A stretch of 64,000 nt of DNA from Anaerolineaceae bacterium (GCA_003524305.1 DQHW01000033.1:9241-73240), one strand, 5' to 3'. Counted from the stretch's first letter, positions 44,739 to 54,077 are shown. Notes: generated by a model from the sequence alone, not told the origin. Translations and numbers: made by a program.

Positions 44739-46745
44739 ATGAGTAGAAAGACTGTTTTTATTGGTTTCATCGTGCTCGTTTTATTGGTAACCAGCGGAGC
44801 ATACCAGGAAACCCCCAGGCAAGTTCGGGTCGGAATGTATGAAAATTCGCCCAAGGTGTATTCCACTTCGGACGGCAGCATAGACGGGTTTTGGCCGGCA
44901 ATACTTTCTGATATTGCAAAAAAAGAAAATTGGCAATTAGTGTGGATCAATGGTACCTGGGAAGAATGTCTTGATCGGTTGGATAAGAATGAGATCGATA
45001 TAATGGTGGATGTGGGGGTGACAGACGAAAGAAAAGAGAAGTATACATTTTCGCATGAAATCGTATTGGTCAGTTGGACAAGAGTCTATGTGAGAGAAGG
45101 CTCTGATATTCAAACCATTCTCGACCTTGATGGAAAAAAAGTTGCAGGCCTTGAGGGATCTGTAAATTTTGATGGTCCAGAAGGAATTAAATCGCTTGCG
45201 CAAAGGTTTGGCATCTCGGTTGAGTTTAGAGGCATGGCTAGTTATGATGCGGTATTCCGGGCTGTTCAAAATGGTTTAGTGGATGCCGGGGTTACCAATA
45301 AAGACTTTGGCGATCTTAATGAAAAAGAATACGACCTGGTGAGAACGCCGATCATTATTCAACCGTCTCAATTGACTTTTGCTTATCCAAAAGACGGTGA
45401 ACAAACAGAATACTTAATGGACATTATCGATCGAAACATTGTTTCGATGAAAGCAGATCAAAATTCTGTTTATTATTCTGCGCTGGACAACTATTTTGGA
45501 ATTCATTCGGATGATCTTATTGTCGAAACAATCCCCTCCTGGATTCCGCGTATGGCGCTTATTGTTTTAGGTGTATTGCTTTTCCTTTTTGCGGTTATTG
45601 TAACTTCCAGAATTCAGGTTACACGTCAAACCAAAGAATTACTAGAAAGCGAGAAAAGATATGAGACCCTCACCAGGGTGACTCCGGTGGGGATTTTTAG
45701 AACTGATATGGATGGAAAAACAACTTATGTTAATGCAACATGGAGTCAGATTTCTGGATTATCTTTCGACAAGGCAGTTGGTGACGGCTGGCAGAATGGT
45801 GTTCACCCGGACGACAAAGGACTGCTGGTAAAAAATTGGGAGCTGGTTACTTCATTGTCAAAAGCCTCCACTGCAGATTATCGCTTTGTGCACGAAGATG
45901 GCTCTGTGGTTTGGGTGATTGGTCAGGCTGTACCTGAATACAATGCAAAAAATGAAGTGATTGGTTATGTTGGCACGATCACTGATATTACTGAACGAAA
46001 GAAGGTTGAAGAATTAAAAGTTGCAGTAGCAAAGGCAGAATCCGCCGATAAACTTAAATCAGCTTTTCTCGCCACCATGTCTCATGAATTGCGTACGCCT
46101 TTAAACTCTATTATTGGATTTACGGGGATTCTGCTGCAAAAATTGGTAGGTCCGCTTAGCGGTGAACAGGAAAAACAACTCAAAATGGTCCAATCCAGTG
46201 CGCTGCATCTCTTGAATTTAATCAATGATGTGCTGGATATTTCTAAAATAGAAGCTGATCAGGTGACGATTGCCAACGAAGAATTTGAGATTAACCAGGT
46301 GTTCAGTCAATGCATAGAAAAGATCCAAACTCTGGCAAAAACCAAGGGATTAAAGCTGACAAAAAATATTGAACATGAGCCGCTTAACCTGGTGACTGAT
46401 AAACGCAGGGTGGAACAAATATTAATCAATTTGCTAAACAATGCGGTCAAATTTACTGAATCAGGAGAGGTGGTGCTTAAAAGTAAGTTGGATGGGCAGC
46501 ACCTTCGAATCTCCATTAAGGATACAGGTATAGGGATTTCGCCTGAAAACGTCCATACGCTATTCATGCCATTCAAACAAATCGACTCTGGTTTAACCAG
46601 AAAATATGAAGGGACGGGGCTGGGGCTTTCAATTTGCAAACGCCTGGTCGAGTTATTGGGCGGAAGCATTTGGGTTGAAAGCGAATTAGGTATGGGGAGT
46701 GAATTTATATTTACACTACCCATTCATCGGAGTGAAAATGAGTAA
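44739..46745 (+). CDS. Histidine kinase with solute-binding sensor and PAS domain
   Basis: A 668-residue membrane kinase. After an N-terminal signal/anchor, residues ~28-255 form a periplasmic-type solute-binding domain (SBP_bac_3-like, RVGMYENSPKVYSTSDGSIDGFWPAILSDI; DIMVDVGVTDERKEKY). One membrane span lies near 270-290, then a PAS domain near 302-425 (GIFRTDMDGKTTYVNATW). HisKA carries FLATMSHELRTPLNSIIGF near 445, and the ATPase has NLLNNAVKF, DTGIGI and GTGLGLSICKRL. It overlaps the following receiver gene by 8 bp, so signalling partners are neighbours. The bound ligand is probably an amino acid or small organic compound, but this is inference. Confidence 0.92.
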   Translation: MSRKTVFIGFIVLVLLVTSGAYQETPRQVRVGMYENSPKVYSTSDGSIDGFWPAILSDIAKKENWQLVWINGTWEECLDRLDKNEIDIMVDVGVTDERKEKYTFSHEIVLVSWTRVYVREGSDIQTILDLDGKKVAGLEGSVNFDGPEGIKSLAQRFGISVEFRGMASYDAVFRAVQNGLVDAGVTNKDFGDLNEKEYDLVRTPIIIQPSQLTFAYPKDGEQTEYLMDIIDRNIVSMKADQNSVYYSALDNYFGIHSDDLIVETIPSWIPRMALIVLGVLLFLFAVIVTSRIQVTRQTKELLESEKRYETLTRVTPVGIFRTDMDGKTTYVNATWSQISGLSFDKAVGDGWQNGVHPDDKGLLVKNWELVTSLSKASTADYRFVHEDGSVVWVIGQAVPEYNAKNEVIGYVGTITDITERKKVEELKVAVAKAESADKLKSAFLATMSHELRTPLNSIIGFTGILLQKLVGPLSGEQEKQLKMVQSSALHLLNLINDVLDISKIEADQVTIANEEFEINQVFSQCIEKIQTLAKTKGLKLTKNIEHEPLNLVTDKRRVEQILINLLNNAVKFTESGEVVLKSKLDGQHLRISIKDTGIGISPENVHTLFMPFKQIDSGLTRKYEGTGLGLSICKRLVELLGGSIWVESELGMGSEFIFTLPIHRSENE

Positions 46746-47100
46746 AACCATACTTGTGATTGAAGATAACGAACAGAACATGTACCTGGTCACTTTTATC
46801 CTTGAAAAACATGATTACCAAGTGTTGCAGGCGCAAACAGGTAAAGAGGGATTGGCATTGGCGAAGGAAAATCATATTGATCTTATTCTGTTAGACATCC
46901 AATTGCCTGAATTGGATGGATATGCCATCGCCAGTATGATCAGAAAAGAAGAAAAACTCAAGACAATTCCGATGATTGCGGTAACCTCTTATGCCATGAG
47001 TGGTGATCGTGAGAAGGCGCTTGAATCAGGCTGTACCGGTTATATCGAAAAACCCATTAATCCAGATACATTTATGAAAGAAGTACAGCAATTTCTATAA
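46738..47100 (+). CDS. Single-domain response regulator (CheY/DivK-like)
   Basis: A 120-residue receiver domain alone. VIEDNEQNMYLV holds the acidic pocket, LILLDIQLPELDG near residue 54 the phosphorylated Asp, and AVTSYAMSGDREKAL and YIEKPINPDTF the switch Thr and Lys. The DivK-like ending is DTFMKEVQQFL. ATG at 46738 overlaps the kinase stop. It has no output domain and may relay phosphate to the next protein. Confidence 0.93.
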   Translation: MSKTILVIEDNEQNMYLVTFILEKHDYQVLQAQTGKEGLALAKENHIDLILLDIQLPELDGYAIASMIRKEEKLKTIPMIAVTSYAMSGDREKALESGCTGYIEKPINPDTFMKEVQQFL

Positions 47101-47121
47101 ACCGCCATTGAGGGATTGAAT

Positions 47122-49170
47122 ATGCCAAAAATAATGATCGTTGATGATAATCCTCAAAATGTATATCTGCTAGAAATACTATTAGGTACGAATGGGTATG
47201 AAGTTGCTCAGGCATCTGATGGGTTTGATGCTTTTGAAATGTCCAAGGTCAGTCCTCCAGATTTGATCATAAGCGACATTTTGATGCCCAAAATGGACGG
47301 GTTTACATTATGCAAAAATTGGAGAGCGGATGAAAAGCTTAAAGACATCCCATTCATTTTTTATACGGCAACTTATACAGAAGAAAAAGACAAAGAATTT
47401 GCATTAAGTCTGGGTGCTGACCGATTCTTTATAAAACCGATGGATCCAAGTGAAATTATTTCATCCGTTAAACAGCTTCTGGAATCTTATGAACGTGAGG
47501 AGCAACCCGACCGAAAGTATCCATCTACTGAAGAAGGCCAGTTTTTGCGGGAATACAATGAAGTCTTGGTGCGCAAGCTTGAACATAAGATGCTTCAGTT
47601 GAAAAAGACCAACTCACGGTTGTTTGCCTTGTTTTTTTCCAGCACAATATTCAATTTGCACAAACCTTATGAAGAATCGGTATACCAGGTCTTAAATTCA
47701 TTAACAGAAAAGGCTGGTTATGAAAAAGCAGCCTATTTCAGGCTTGAGAACGCAGATTTCTTCAGTTTTGATTCAATTGGGTTTGAAATTGAAACAGTCA
47801 ATAAATTCAAAGAAGAAATAAGCAAGCATCGAGGAAGCAGTTTTGGCCTGGTGGGCAAGTGTATTAAAACCAGGGCTGCCATCAACACCGATTCTGTTCA
47901 AGAAAATCCTGATTGGCAAGAAGGCCTCGAAGGGATTAAGTCTCTCCTATATATGCCCGTTCAGTATGATGATCAGTTATTCGGGGTACTGGGGTTATAT
48001 AGTACTGGTGAAGACAGTTTTTCTGAAGAAGATGAACAAATATTGTTTACTTTAACTCACAACCTGGCCATATCGATATCAAACCGGATAAGTCAAAAAC
48101 AGGTTCAAACTCAAATGAACCGCCTGGCTTCATTGCACCAAATTGATATGTCAATCAATAGCAGTTCTGATCTGTCGTTGACATTGAGCATTGTATTATC
48201 GAATGTGATAGCGCAACTAAACGTTATCGCGGCGGATATTGTATTGATTGAGCGGTTTTCAAATGAAATGAAAGTCGCTGCAAAATCAGGCTTTATGAGT
48301 CTATTATCGAATGATGCTATATACACAAACCAAATTACACAAAAGGTAATCAGGCAACAAAAAACGTTGAATGTTGATCTGACTGAGATGGAACTGCCGA
48401 ATGTTTGGGCAAAGGAGGGATTCAAAACCTATTGGGGTGTTCCTATCATATCTAAAGGTGTTGTGAGAGGGGTACTTGAGGTTTTTAATAAGACAATTTA
48501 TAAGCCCGACCAGGATTGGCTGGATTTTCTGGAAACATTGGGAGGTCAGGCTGCAATTGCCATTGACAATGTAGAAACTTTTGACAATTTAATCAATTCC
48601 AACCTTGAGTTGCAAATGGCGTATGATTCAACGATTGAGGGTTGGTCTAAGGCACTGGATCTCAGAGACAAAGAGACTGAAGGGCATACCCAGCGGGTGA
48701 CTGAATTATCAGTCGCATTTGCGCAAAAACTTGGAATCAGCCAGTCTGACATTATTCATATTCGAAGAGGAGCACTCCTGCACGATATTGGCAAAATTGG
48801 TGTTCCAGACCATATTCTTTTGAAACCTGGTCCGCTTACTGACGAAGAATGGGTGATCATGAAAAAACATCCAGAGACTGCCATGCATTTGATCTCCGGG
48901 ATTAAATATCTCAATAAAGCGATTGAAATTCCATTTTGTCATCATGAAAAGTGGGATGGAACAGGATATCCGCGCGGTTTACGCGGAAATGACATCCCCA
49001 TAGCGGCAAGATTATTTGCGATCGTAGATGTGTGGGATGCACTATCAAGCGACCGTCCATATCGTGCAGCGTGGCCAGTGGAAAAAATTTATCAGCACAT
49101 TATCCAGGGCAGCGGAACCCATTTTGACCCTGACCTCGTTCCGGTTTTTCTCAAGATTCATAAGGAATAA
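47122..49170 (+). CDS. Receiver-GAF-HD-GYP protein, probable cyclic di-GMP phosphodiesterase
   Basis: A 682-residue signalling protein from an ATG with GAGGG upstream (a TTG at 47116 is also in frame). Receiver motifs are MIVDDNPQNVYLL and LIISDILMPKMDG near residue 53. Two GAF-like regions lie near 170-310 and 330-480. The HD-GYP domain has HTQRVTELSVAFAQ, ALLHDIGKIGVPD near 555, and GTGYPRGLRGNDIP near 620, all typical of RpfG-type enzymes that hydrolyse c-di-GMP. It is 22 bp after the lone receiver, so the three genes form a signalling operon. Confidence 0.93.
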   Translation: MPKIMIVDDNPQNVYLLEILLGTNGYEVAQASDGFDAFEMSKVSPPDLIISDILMPKMDGFTLCKNWRADEKLKDIPFIFYTATYTEEKDKEFALSLGADRFFIKPMDPSEIISSVKQLLESYEREEQPDRKYPSTEEGQFLREYNEVLVRKLEHKMLQLKKTNSRLFALFFSSTIFNLHKPYEESVYQVLNSLTEKAGYEKAAYFRLENADFFSFDSIGFEIETVNKFKEEISKHRGSSFGLVGKCIKTRAAINTDSVQENPDWQEGLEGIKSLLYMPVQYDDQLFGVLGLYSTGEDSFSEEDEQILFTLTHNLAISISNRISQKQVQTQMNRLASLHQIDMSINSSSDLSLTLSIVLSNVIAQLNVIAADIVLIERFSNEMKVAAKSGFMSLLSNDAIYTNQITQKVIRQQKTLNVDLTEMELPNVWAKEGFKTYWGVPIISKGVVRGVLEVFNKTIYKPDQDWLDFLETLGGQAAIAIDNVETFDNLINSNLELQMAYDSTIEGWSKALDLRDKETEGHTQRVTELSVAFAQKLGISQSDIIHIRRGALLHDIGKIGVPDHILLKPGPLTDEEWVIMKKHPETAMHLISGIKYLNKAIEIPFCHHEKWDGTGYPRGLRGNDIPIAARLFAIVDVWDALSSDRPYRAAWPVEKIYQHIIQGSGTHFDPDLVPVFLKIHKE

Positions 49171-49222
49171 AGATCGGTAAAGACTGTAATTTACTATTTA
49201 CTAAAAAATCTTGATCAATGGA

Positions 49223-49255
49223 CCAGAGGCTTCCTGAATTTCAGGAAGTCTCTGG
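49223..49255. terminator. Hairpin between convergent genes
   Basis: CCAGAGGCTTCCTGA pairs with TCAGGAAGTCTCTGG (one G-T), a 15-bp stem with a 3-nt loop at 49223-49255. No long T tract follows on the plus strand; on the minus strand TTTTTTAG comes shortly after. It probably terminates the HD-GYP gene and the convergent lipoprotein gene. Confidence 0.7.
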
Positions 49256-49265
49256 CTAATTAAAA

Positions 49266-50411
49266 TCAGTAAAGGATGTACGGTGTATTGGTTGGGATAA
49301 ATATTATGAAACCCTTACAGGAACAGGAATCTATATCAAAATATTGTAAAAACCCCGGGCATTTACGAACCACACAGGTAGAACCATTAGGGATGACTGG
49401 TTCAGGTGTCGCGGTAGGTTCAACCACGGAACAAAGGTTGAGGAGTTGGTTTTTTTTAGGTTTGGTGCCGAATATCCATGAACAGGAGTTATCCACATTC
49501 CAGGTTTGGGTTTCATCGGCGCGGTCAACAAGTTCAAACATGTCTGCGGTGAGGGGCTGCAACCCTACCCACGGCCACCAACCAAACACTTTTTGATTGG
49601 GCAAAACATTTGCTTTGAAGGCGATTTCGATGATGTTCTCATTCTTTGGAGAGATGCGGCTCCAGGCAAGGTCAGCATCAGCGCCGATACCGCTGTCAAA
49701 CAGCATTGTTTCGTAGCCATCCCCCGTATTCTGATCGTAACGAAAAGCGGTCGTGCCGCCGTTATCCTGATTTGTATCTTGCCAGACTTGTACCCCGTCG
49801 GTGCTCCAGGTTGTTGAAGCGGGAAGGTTAGTTGTAACCAGAAACTCTCCGCGGCTGTCAAGGTCATGATCCAGCTCAAAACCGGCTTTAAAGTCCGCAG
49901 GTGCTTGTGCAAAGTTGTTCAAGTTGATTTTTAAGAAAATCCAGGGTTCAAGTTTGCCTGCCTGCGACCAGATGATATCCAATGCAGGGACGTATGTGCC
50001 GGTGGCGCTGTCAGCAGGACGCTCTATCATCTCGCGGTTCCAGTAATCGCAGCCTGAGATGATCACCTGGGTTGAACCGGTCGGCATGCGGACGCCTGTA
50101 TTGCAATCCGTGGTAATTTGATCGGGGCTCCAAGCGGGATCACCAGGATAAGTGCTATGGATGATTGGCTGCTGAGTTTCTGTTGGCAGAGGGGCTTCTG
50201 TTTGCACAATTGTCTCGGGCACAGCGGTTTCTGTGGGAAGGTTGAGTGCTGAGGTTTCTTGAATCAGTGGAGCATCAGTGATTTCAACTTGCTCTGTGCC
50301 ACCCGTTTGGGGAATAATGGTTGTTGGATTTGGACGCGGCAAGTTACAACTCGTCAGTACAAAAATTAGAATTACCATTACTAATAAACCCGTTTTTATT
50401 GTAACTTTCAT
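49266..50411 (-). CDS. Exported lipoprotein of unknown function
   Basis: About 381 residues from the ATG at 50411 (GGAGG upstream). Signal and lipobox are MVILIFVLTSCN. A low-complexity Thr/Pro/Glu-rich linker (residues ~30-90) is followed by a domain with YPGDPAWSPDQITTDCNTG near 90, WIFLKINLNNFAQAPADF and WSRISPKNENIIEIAFKANVLP. The end carries CVVRKCPGFLQYFD and CSCKGF, a short Cys-rich segment. The family is not recognised. It probably binds to or acts on something outside the membrane. Confidence 0.75.
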   Translation of the reverse strand: MKVTIKTGLLVMVILIFVLTSCNLPRPNPTTIIPQTGGTEQVEITDAPLIQETSALNLPTETAVPETIVQTEAPLPTETQQPIIHSTYPGDPAWSPDQITTDCNTGVRMPTGSTQVIISGCDYWNREMIERPADSATGTYVPALDIIWSQAGKLEPWIFLKINLNNFAQAPADFKAGFELDHDLDSRGEFLVTTNLPASTTWSTDGVQVWQDTNQDNGGTTAFRYDQNTGDGYETMLFDSGIGADADLAWSRISPKNENIIEIAFKANVLPNQKVFGWWPWVGLQPLTADMFELVDRADETQTWNVDNSCSWIFGTKPKKNQLLNLCSVVEPTATPEPVIPNGSTCVVRKCPGFLQYFDIDSCSCKGFIIFIPTNTPYILY

Positions 50412-50652
50412 TTTTCCTCCATTACGATTATTATTAATACAGATAAAAAAGATAATTAATATCATAATATCTATATTTCAATAAGTTTTCAATAGCCAGA
50501 AATTTGATATATAAGTGACTCGATGGATTTTTTGTGAGTGTTAGTCATTTTGAAGGAGTGTTGCATGGAGGAAAAAATAGACTTGAAACTTGTCTTAACA
50601 TGATATTATTGACAAAAATAATAATCCTGCCTGGCAGCCTTAGAAAGATTAA

Positions 50653-51879
50653 ATGGAAGCACAAAACAGCAAGTACAAGTGGTATTTATTAGGCTTAATC
50701 CTGGTCACCAATGTGATTCTTCTGGCTATGCCATCGATGGCTATGTCTGTGCTTTCAAATGAGCTTTCGCATGAATTGAATTTGAGCGTGGTGCAGGTTG
50801 GTATTCTATGGGGAATCGGTTCGCTGCCGGCTATATTTTCCAGTCTTTTTGGTGGATCATTGGGCGACAAGTTCGGCCCAAAAAAAGTGTTGATCGTAAG
50901 TACCTTATTGGTCGGTTTGTTGGGCGCTGTCAGGGGTTTGTCGCCGAACTATGGTTTGCTGCTGGTTACAGTGGTGCTTGTTGGTGCCTTTATGCCGTTT
51001 GTGTTCCTAAATGGCATCAAAACCATCGGACAATGGTTCCCAAACTCGCAATTAGGGCTGGCCAATGGGGTGGTGACGATGGCCATGGCGCTTGGTTTCT
51101 TTTTAGGATCGATATTAAGCGCTTCGGTTATGTCTCCCTGGCTGGGAGGCTGGCGCAACGTTTTCATCTTCTACGGTTTGATTGGTGCTTTTCTTTGCAT
51201 CCCCTGGTTTTTCACGCGTTCGGCTCCAATCACAAAATCGGCAACCGGGCAATCGGTTTCCATGCTTAAAAGCATTCAATATGTGATCAAAGTAAAAAAC
51301 ATTTGGATTATCGGAATGGTGATGTTCTGCATGGCTGGGGCAATCCAGGGGGTCATGGGCTACCTGCCACTTTACCTTCGTGGTATTGGCTGGGCGGGGT
51401 TGCGGGCAGACAGCGTACTATCCGCATATAACCTGGTCAGCATGATATTTGTGCTGCCTCTTGCTTTAATGTCAGATCGTATGGGATCGCGCAAAAAAAT
51501 AATGATCATTGCAGGCATCATGACTGTTTTGGGGTTTGGATTATTGAGCCTCGCAAAAGACAACTGGGTTTGGGTGTTTGTGCTTTTATCAGGGTTTATG
51601 CGGGATGGATTTATGGCGATGATGTTCACTTCGGTGATCGAAACTGAAGGCATCGGCCATGTTTACGCGGGAACGGCCATGGGCATCATCAACAGCATCG
51701 GAGGCATTGGCATGAGTGTGGAGCCTGCATTGGGCAACAGCCTGGCATCCATTTGGGCAGGTGCACCGTTTGTGTTGTGGGCGGGTTCTGCACTGGCGGC
51801 CATGGTGCTGGTCATTTTTCTACAAAAAAAGCATAAGGTTGTTGTTGAGATCAGTGATATTGAAATTGCTTTGGCTTGA
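50653..51879 (+). CDS. Major facilitator superfamily transporter
   Basis: A 408-residue MFS protein with about twelve hydrophobic spans. The loop 2-3 motif GGSLGDKFGPKKVLIVS near residue 72 matches the MFS G-x-x-x-D-R/K signature. Later segments are SDRMGSRKKIMIIAGIM near 275 and SVIETEGIGHVYAGTAMGIINSIGG near 325. The general look is of the nitrate/nitrite or anion:cation symporter-like group, but substrate is unknown. No neighbour gives a hint. It is convergent with the pirin gene at a shared hairpin. Confidence 0.82.
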   Translation: MEAQNSKYKWYLLGLILVTNVILLAMPSMAMSVLSNELSHELNLSVVQVGILWGIGSLPAIFSSLFGGSLGDKFGPKKVLIVSTLLVGLLGAVRGLSPNYGLLLVTVVLVGAFMPFVFLNGIKTIGQWFPNSQLGLANGVVTMAMALGFFLGSILSASVMSPWLGGWRNVFIFYGLIGAFLCIPWFFTRSAPITKSATGQSVSMLKSIQYVIKVKNIWIIGMVMFCMAGAIQGVMGYLPLYLRGIGWAGLRADSVLSAYNLVSMIFVLPLALMSDRMGSRKKIMIIAGIMTVLGFGLLSLAKDNWVWVFVLLSGFMRDGFMAMMFTSVIETEGIGHVYAGTAMGIINSIGGIGMSVEPALGNSLASIWAGAPFVLWAGSALAAMVLVIFLQKKHKVVVEISDIEIALA

Positions 51880-51913
51880 TTGATTGATAAAGGCAGCATA
51901 TTTTGATAAGTGC

Positions 51914-51947
51914 AAACCCCCCGGTTTTTTTCAAGAAACCGGGGTTT
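51914..51947. terminator. Bidirectional terminator between MFS and pirin genes
   Basis: AAACCCCCCGG pairs with CCGGGGTTT around a T-rich loop at 51914-51947, between two convergent stops only about 70 bp apart. Confidence 0.8.
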
Positions 51948-51950
51948 GTA

Positions 51951-52808
51951 TTATCCATGTTTGATAAATGTGCCGTCGCGCAATTCTTTGACTGCCTCCA
52001 TGATCTCTTGTTGTGTGTTCATCACGAATGGGCCGTAGCGTGCTATGGGTTCACCCAGCGGTTTACCTGAAATCAATAAAAATTTTGCTCCGATTTTGTC
52101 TGCTGTGACCTGGATGGTTTCTCCAGCACCAAAGATCAGCAGTCTGGTAGCTGAAGCAAAAGTGCCGCCAAAGTCGCCGTCTCCGAAGTAGAGATAGGCA
52201 AAAGCAGTGTGATCTGCGGCAATCCGGGTTGTGAAGGAGGCGGCAGGGTCAAGTGCTACATCCAGATAAGTGGGGTCGGCTGCAATTTCTGTAGCCGGTC
52301 CGCGCTGGCCTGCGTATTCGCCTGCGATCACTTTTACGTGGATGCCCGGTTCAGGCATAATTTCAGGAATTGAACCCGCCAAAATTTCTTGATAACGAGG
52401 CGCGCTCATTTTTAGTATTGCGGGCAAGTTTACCCACAGTTGAAATCCTTCCATATGTCCATCAGGGCCTTGCTGGGGCATCTCTTCGTGCATGATGCCG
52501 CTGCCAGAGGTCATCCATTGCACATCACCGATTTTTATGACGCCTGAGTTGCCAAGGCTGTCGGTGTGACGTACCGATCCGGCTTGCATATAAGTAACCG
52601 TCTCAATACCGCGGTGAGGATGCATAGGGAACCCGGCCATGTAATCTACGGGGTCGTGAGAGCCGAAATGGTCAAAAAGCAAGAAGGGATCGAGGTAATC
52701 CAACTGACGGGTGGCTATGGAGCGCCGCAGTCTGACACCGGCACCTTCCATGACACTTTGAGGTTCGATGGAATTGATCACTTTTCTAATACTATTTATT
52801 TCTGCCAT
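51951..52808 (-). CDS. Pirin family protein
   Basis: A 285-residue bicupin. Metal-ligand motifs are MHPHRGIETVTYM near residue 60 and GSGIMHEEMP near 103, giving the His/His/Glu pattern of the first cupin. A pirin_C domain follows near 170-275 (VKVIAGEYAG). Bacterial pirins can have quercetinase or regulatory roles; the quercetinase subtype cannot be decided here. It shares the intergenic gap with the FTR1 iron gene on the other strand. Confidence 0.92.
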   Translation of the reverse strand: MAEINSIRKVINSIEPQSVMEGAGVRLRRSIATRQLDYLDPFLLFDHFGSHDPVDYMAGFPMHPHRGIETVTYMQAGSVRHTDSLGNSGVIKIGDVQWMTSGSGIMHEEMPQQGPDGHMEGFQLWVNLPAILKMSAPRYQEILAGSIPEIMPEPGIHVKVIAGEYAGQRGPATEIAADPTYLDVALDPAASFTTRIAADHTAFAYLYFGDGDFGGTFASATRLLIFGAGETIQVTADKIGAKFLLISGKPLGEPIARYGPFVMNTQQEIMEAVKELRDGTFIKHG

Positions 52809-52910
52809 ATTAACTCCTTGAATTATAGATAAATCATACCTTAATTAGAAAAATCTCTCCACTTAAAAAGTAAATACTTCTTATAAGAAAGGCCCGGGAT
52901 TTCAATATTA

Positions 52911-52928
52911 TTATCATAAATATGATAA
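52911..52928 (+). promoter_or_regulatory. Iron-box-like palindrome before the FTR1 gene
   Basis: TTATCAT-AAAT-ATGATAA is a perfect 7-bp inverted repeat 40 bp upstream of the FTR1 start. It shares the ATGATAA half-site with the box near the flavodoxin gene. It could bind Fur, MntR or a DtxR-type repressor. A pirin gene diverges from the same gap. Confidence 0.55.
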
Positions 52929-52967
52929 AATATGACAAAATTAGTCCAAATTAGGAGTGGATAAATT

Positions 52968-53786
52968 ATGTTGCCTGGTTATTTGCTTGCGTTAAGAGAA
53001 GGTTTGGAAGCTGCACTGGTAATCGGAATCGTTTTTAGTGTCTTGGCAAAAATGGACCAAAAGCAACTCGGACCAAGTGTGTGGTTCGGAGTTTTCTGCG
53101 GCGTTATTGTCAGTCTGACAACTGCATTGATCCTAAATCGAATTGGCATGGCGTTCGAGGGGCAAGGCGAGCAGATATTCGAAGCCTCTGCCATGCTTCT
53201 CGCCGCGGGTATCCTTACCTGGATGGTTTTCTGGATAGGAAAACAATCCAGTGTAATGAACAAACGAATTGAGCAAAATGTCAAACAATCCGTCGCACGC
53301 CATAGCAAAGGAGCAATTTTTCTTTTAGCTTTTCTGGCTGTGGTGCGAGAAGGAATTGAACTGGCTTTGTTTCTATTGGCGATCAGGCATGAGATCAATC
53401 CATTTGAAACAATGTTGGGAGCAGGGTTGGGTGTCGTAACGGCCGTGTTGGTGGGGGTTCTTGTTTTTACATCAACAAGAAAATTAAGTCTCAACCGGTT
53501 CTTTCAAGTTACCAATATCCTGTTGGCATTATTTGCGGCTGGTTTGGTTGGGCTGGGGGTGCACGAGTTGAATGAATTGGGATGGGTGCCGGCCGTGATT
53601 GATCCCGTTTGGAATCTAAACTCCATCCTGCCTGAACAATCCACCTTGGGACAATTACTTAAAGCCATGGTGGGATATAAAAGCGCGCCTTCATTGAGCA
53701 TGGTGATCGCATATTTTGGATATTTCGCGGTGTTGGGTGGAATTCTTTTCGTCAGACGGCGAACAACGAAAAGTTCATTGTTATAA
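52968..53786 (+). CDS. FTR1-family iron permease
   Basis: A 272-residue polytopic membrane protein. The two iron-binding REGLE-type motifs are LREGLEAALVIG near residue 10 and VREGIELALFLL near 126. Seven spans are visible. FTR1/EfeU permeases import iron as Fe2+ after oxidation or Fe3+. The partner EfeO/EfeB genes are absent here. An iron-box-like palindrome precedes the start. Confidence 0.92.
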   Translation: MLPGYLLALREGLEAALVIGIVFSVLAKMDQKQLGPSVWFGVFCGVIVSLTTALILNRIGMAFEGQGEQIFEASAMLLAAGILTWMVFWIGKQSSVMNKRIEQNVKQSVARHSKGAIFLLAFLAVVREGIELALFLLAIRHEINPFETMLGAGLGVVTAVLVGVLVFTSTRKLSLNRFFQVTNILLALFAAGLVGLGVHELNELGWVPAVIDPVWNLNSILPEQSTLGQLLKAMVGYKSAPSLSMVIAYFGYFAVLGGILFVRRRTTKSSLL

Positions 53787-53800
53787 GTTTTTAAATTATT

Positions 53801-53844
53801 AACCAGCAACAGGTCTCGTTTGATGATCCTGTTGCTGGTTTTAT
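53801..53844 (+). terminator. Intrinsic terminator after FTR1
   Basis: AACCAGCAACAGG (53801-53813) pairs perfectly with CCTGTTGCTGGTT (53828-53840), followed by TTATT, 15 bp after the stop. Confidence 0.88.
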
Positions 53845-53930
53845 TGTCAGAGGGAGGAGGTGATAATAACCCGCCTTAATTTCAACAATTAGAGGTTACA
53901 AACTTTGTTTCGCCAATTAGGAGGAACCTT

Positions 53931-54056
53931 ATGAATTATCCTTTTTTTAATAGCCAGTTTTTTTGCTTTGAATATCATTTGCGAATCATTAGGGTTGACG
54001 GTCACGAAACCTCACAAGAAGGGGAATACTTCTTAAAACACCTGTTATTGAGATAG
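53931..54056 (+). CDS. Possible 41-residue protein upstream of padR
   Basis: A 41-codon frame begins MNYPFFNSQFFC and ends EYFLKHLLLR. AGGAGG stands 6 nt before the ATG, near-consensus, better than most genes here. No family is recognised, and the length is at the noise level. It lies in the 340-bp gap between FTR1 and the first padR, after the FTR1 terminator. The rest of the gap holds a GGAGGAGG near 53853 with only a 9-codon frame behind it. Confidence 0.35.
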   Translation: MNYPFFNSQFFCFEYHLRIIRVDGHETSQEGEYFLKHLLLR

Positions 54057-54077
54057 TATAACGATATAAATAGTATC

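Noticed and set aside
52911..52928. Palindrome as a terminator for the pirin gene or others
   Set aside because: It is at the 5' side of both divergent genes and AT-rich, so an operator is more likely than a terminator.
53853..53896. GGAGGAGG with a following GTG start
   Set aside because: The frame is only nine codons; I cannot call it a leader peptide from sequence alone.
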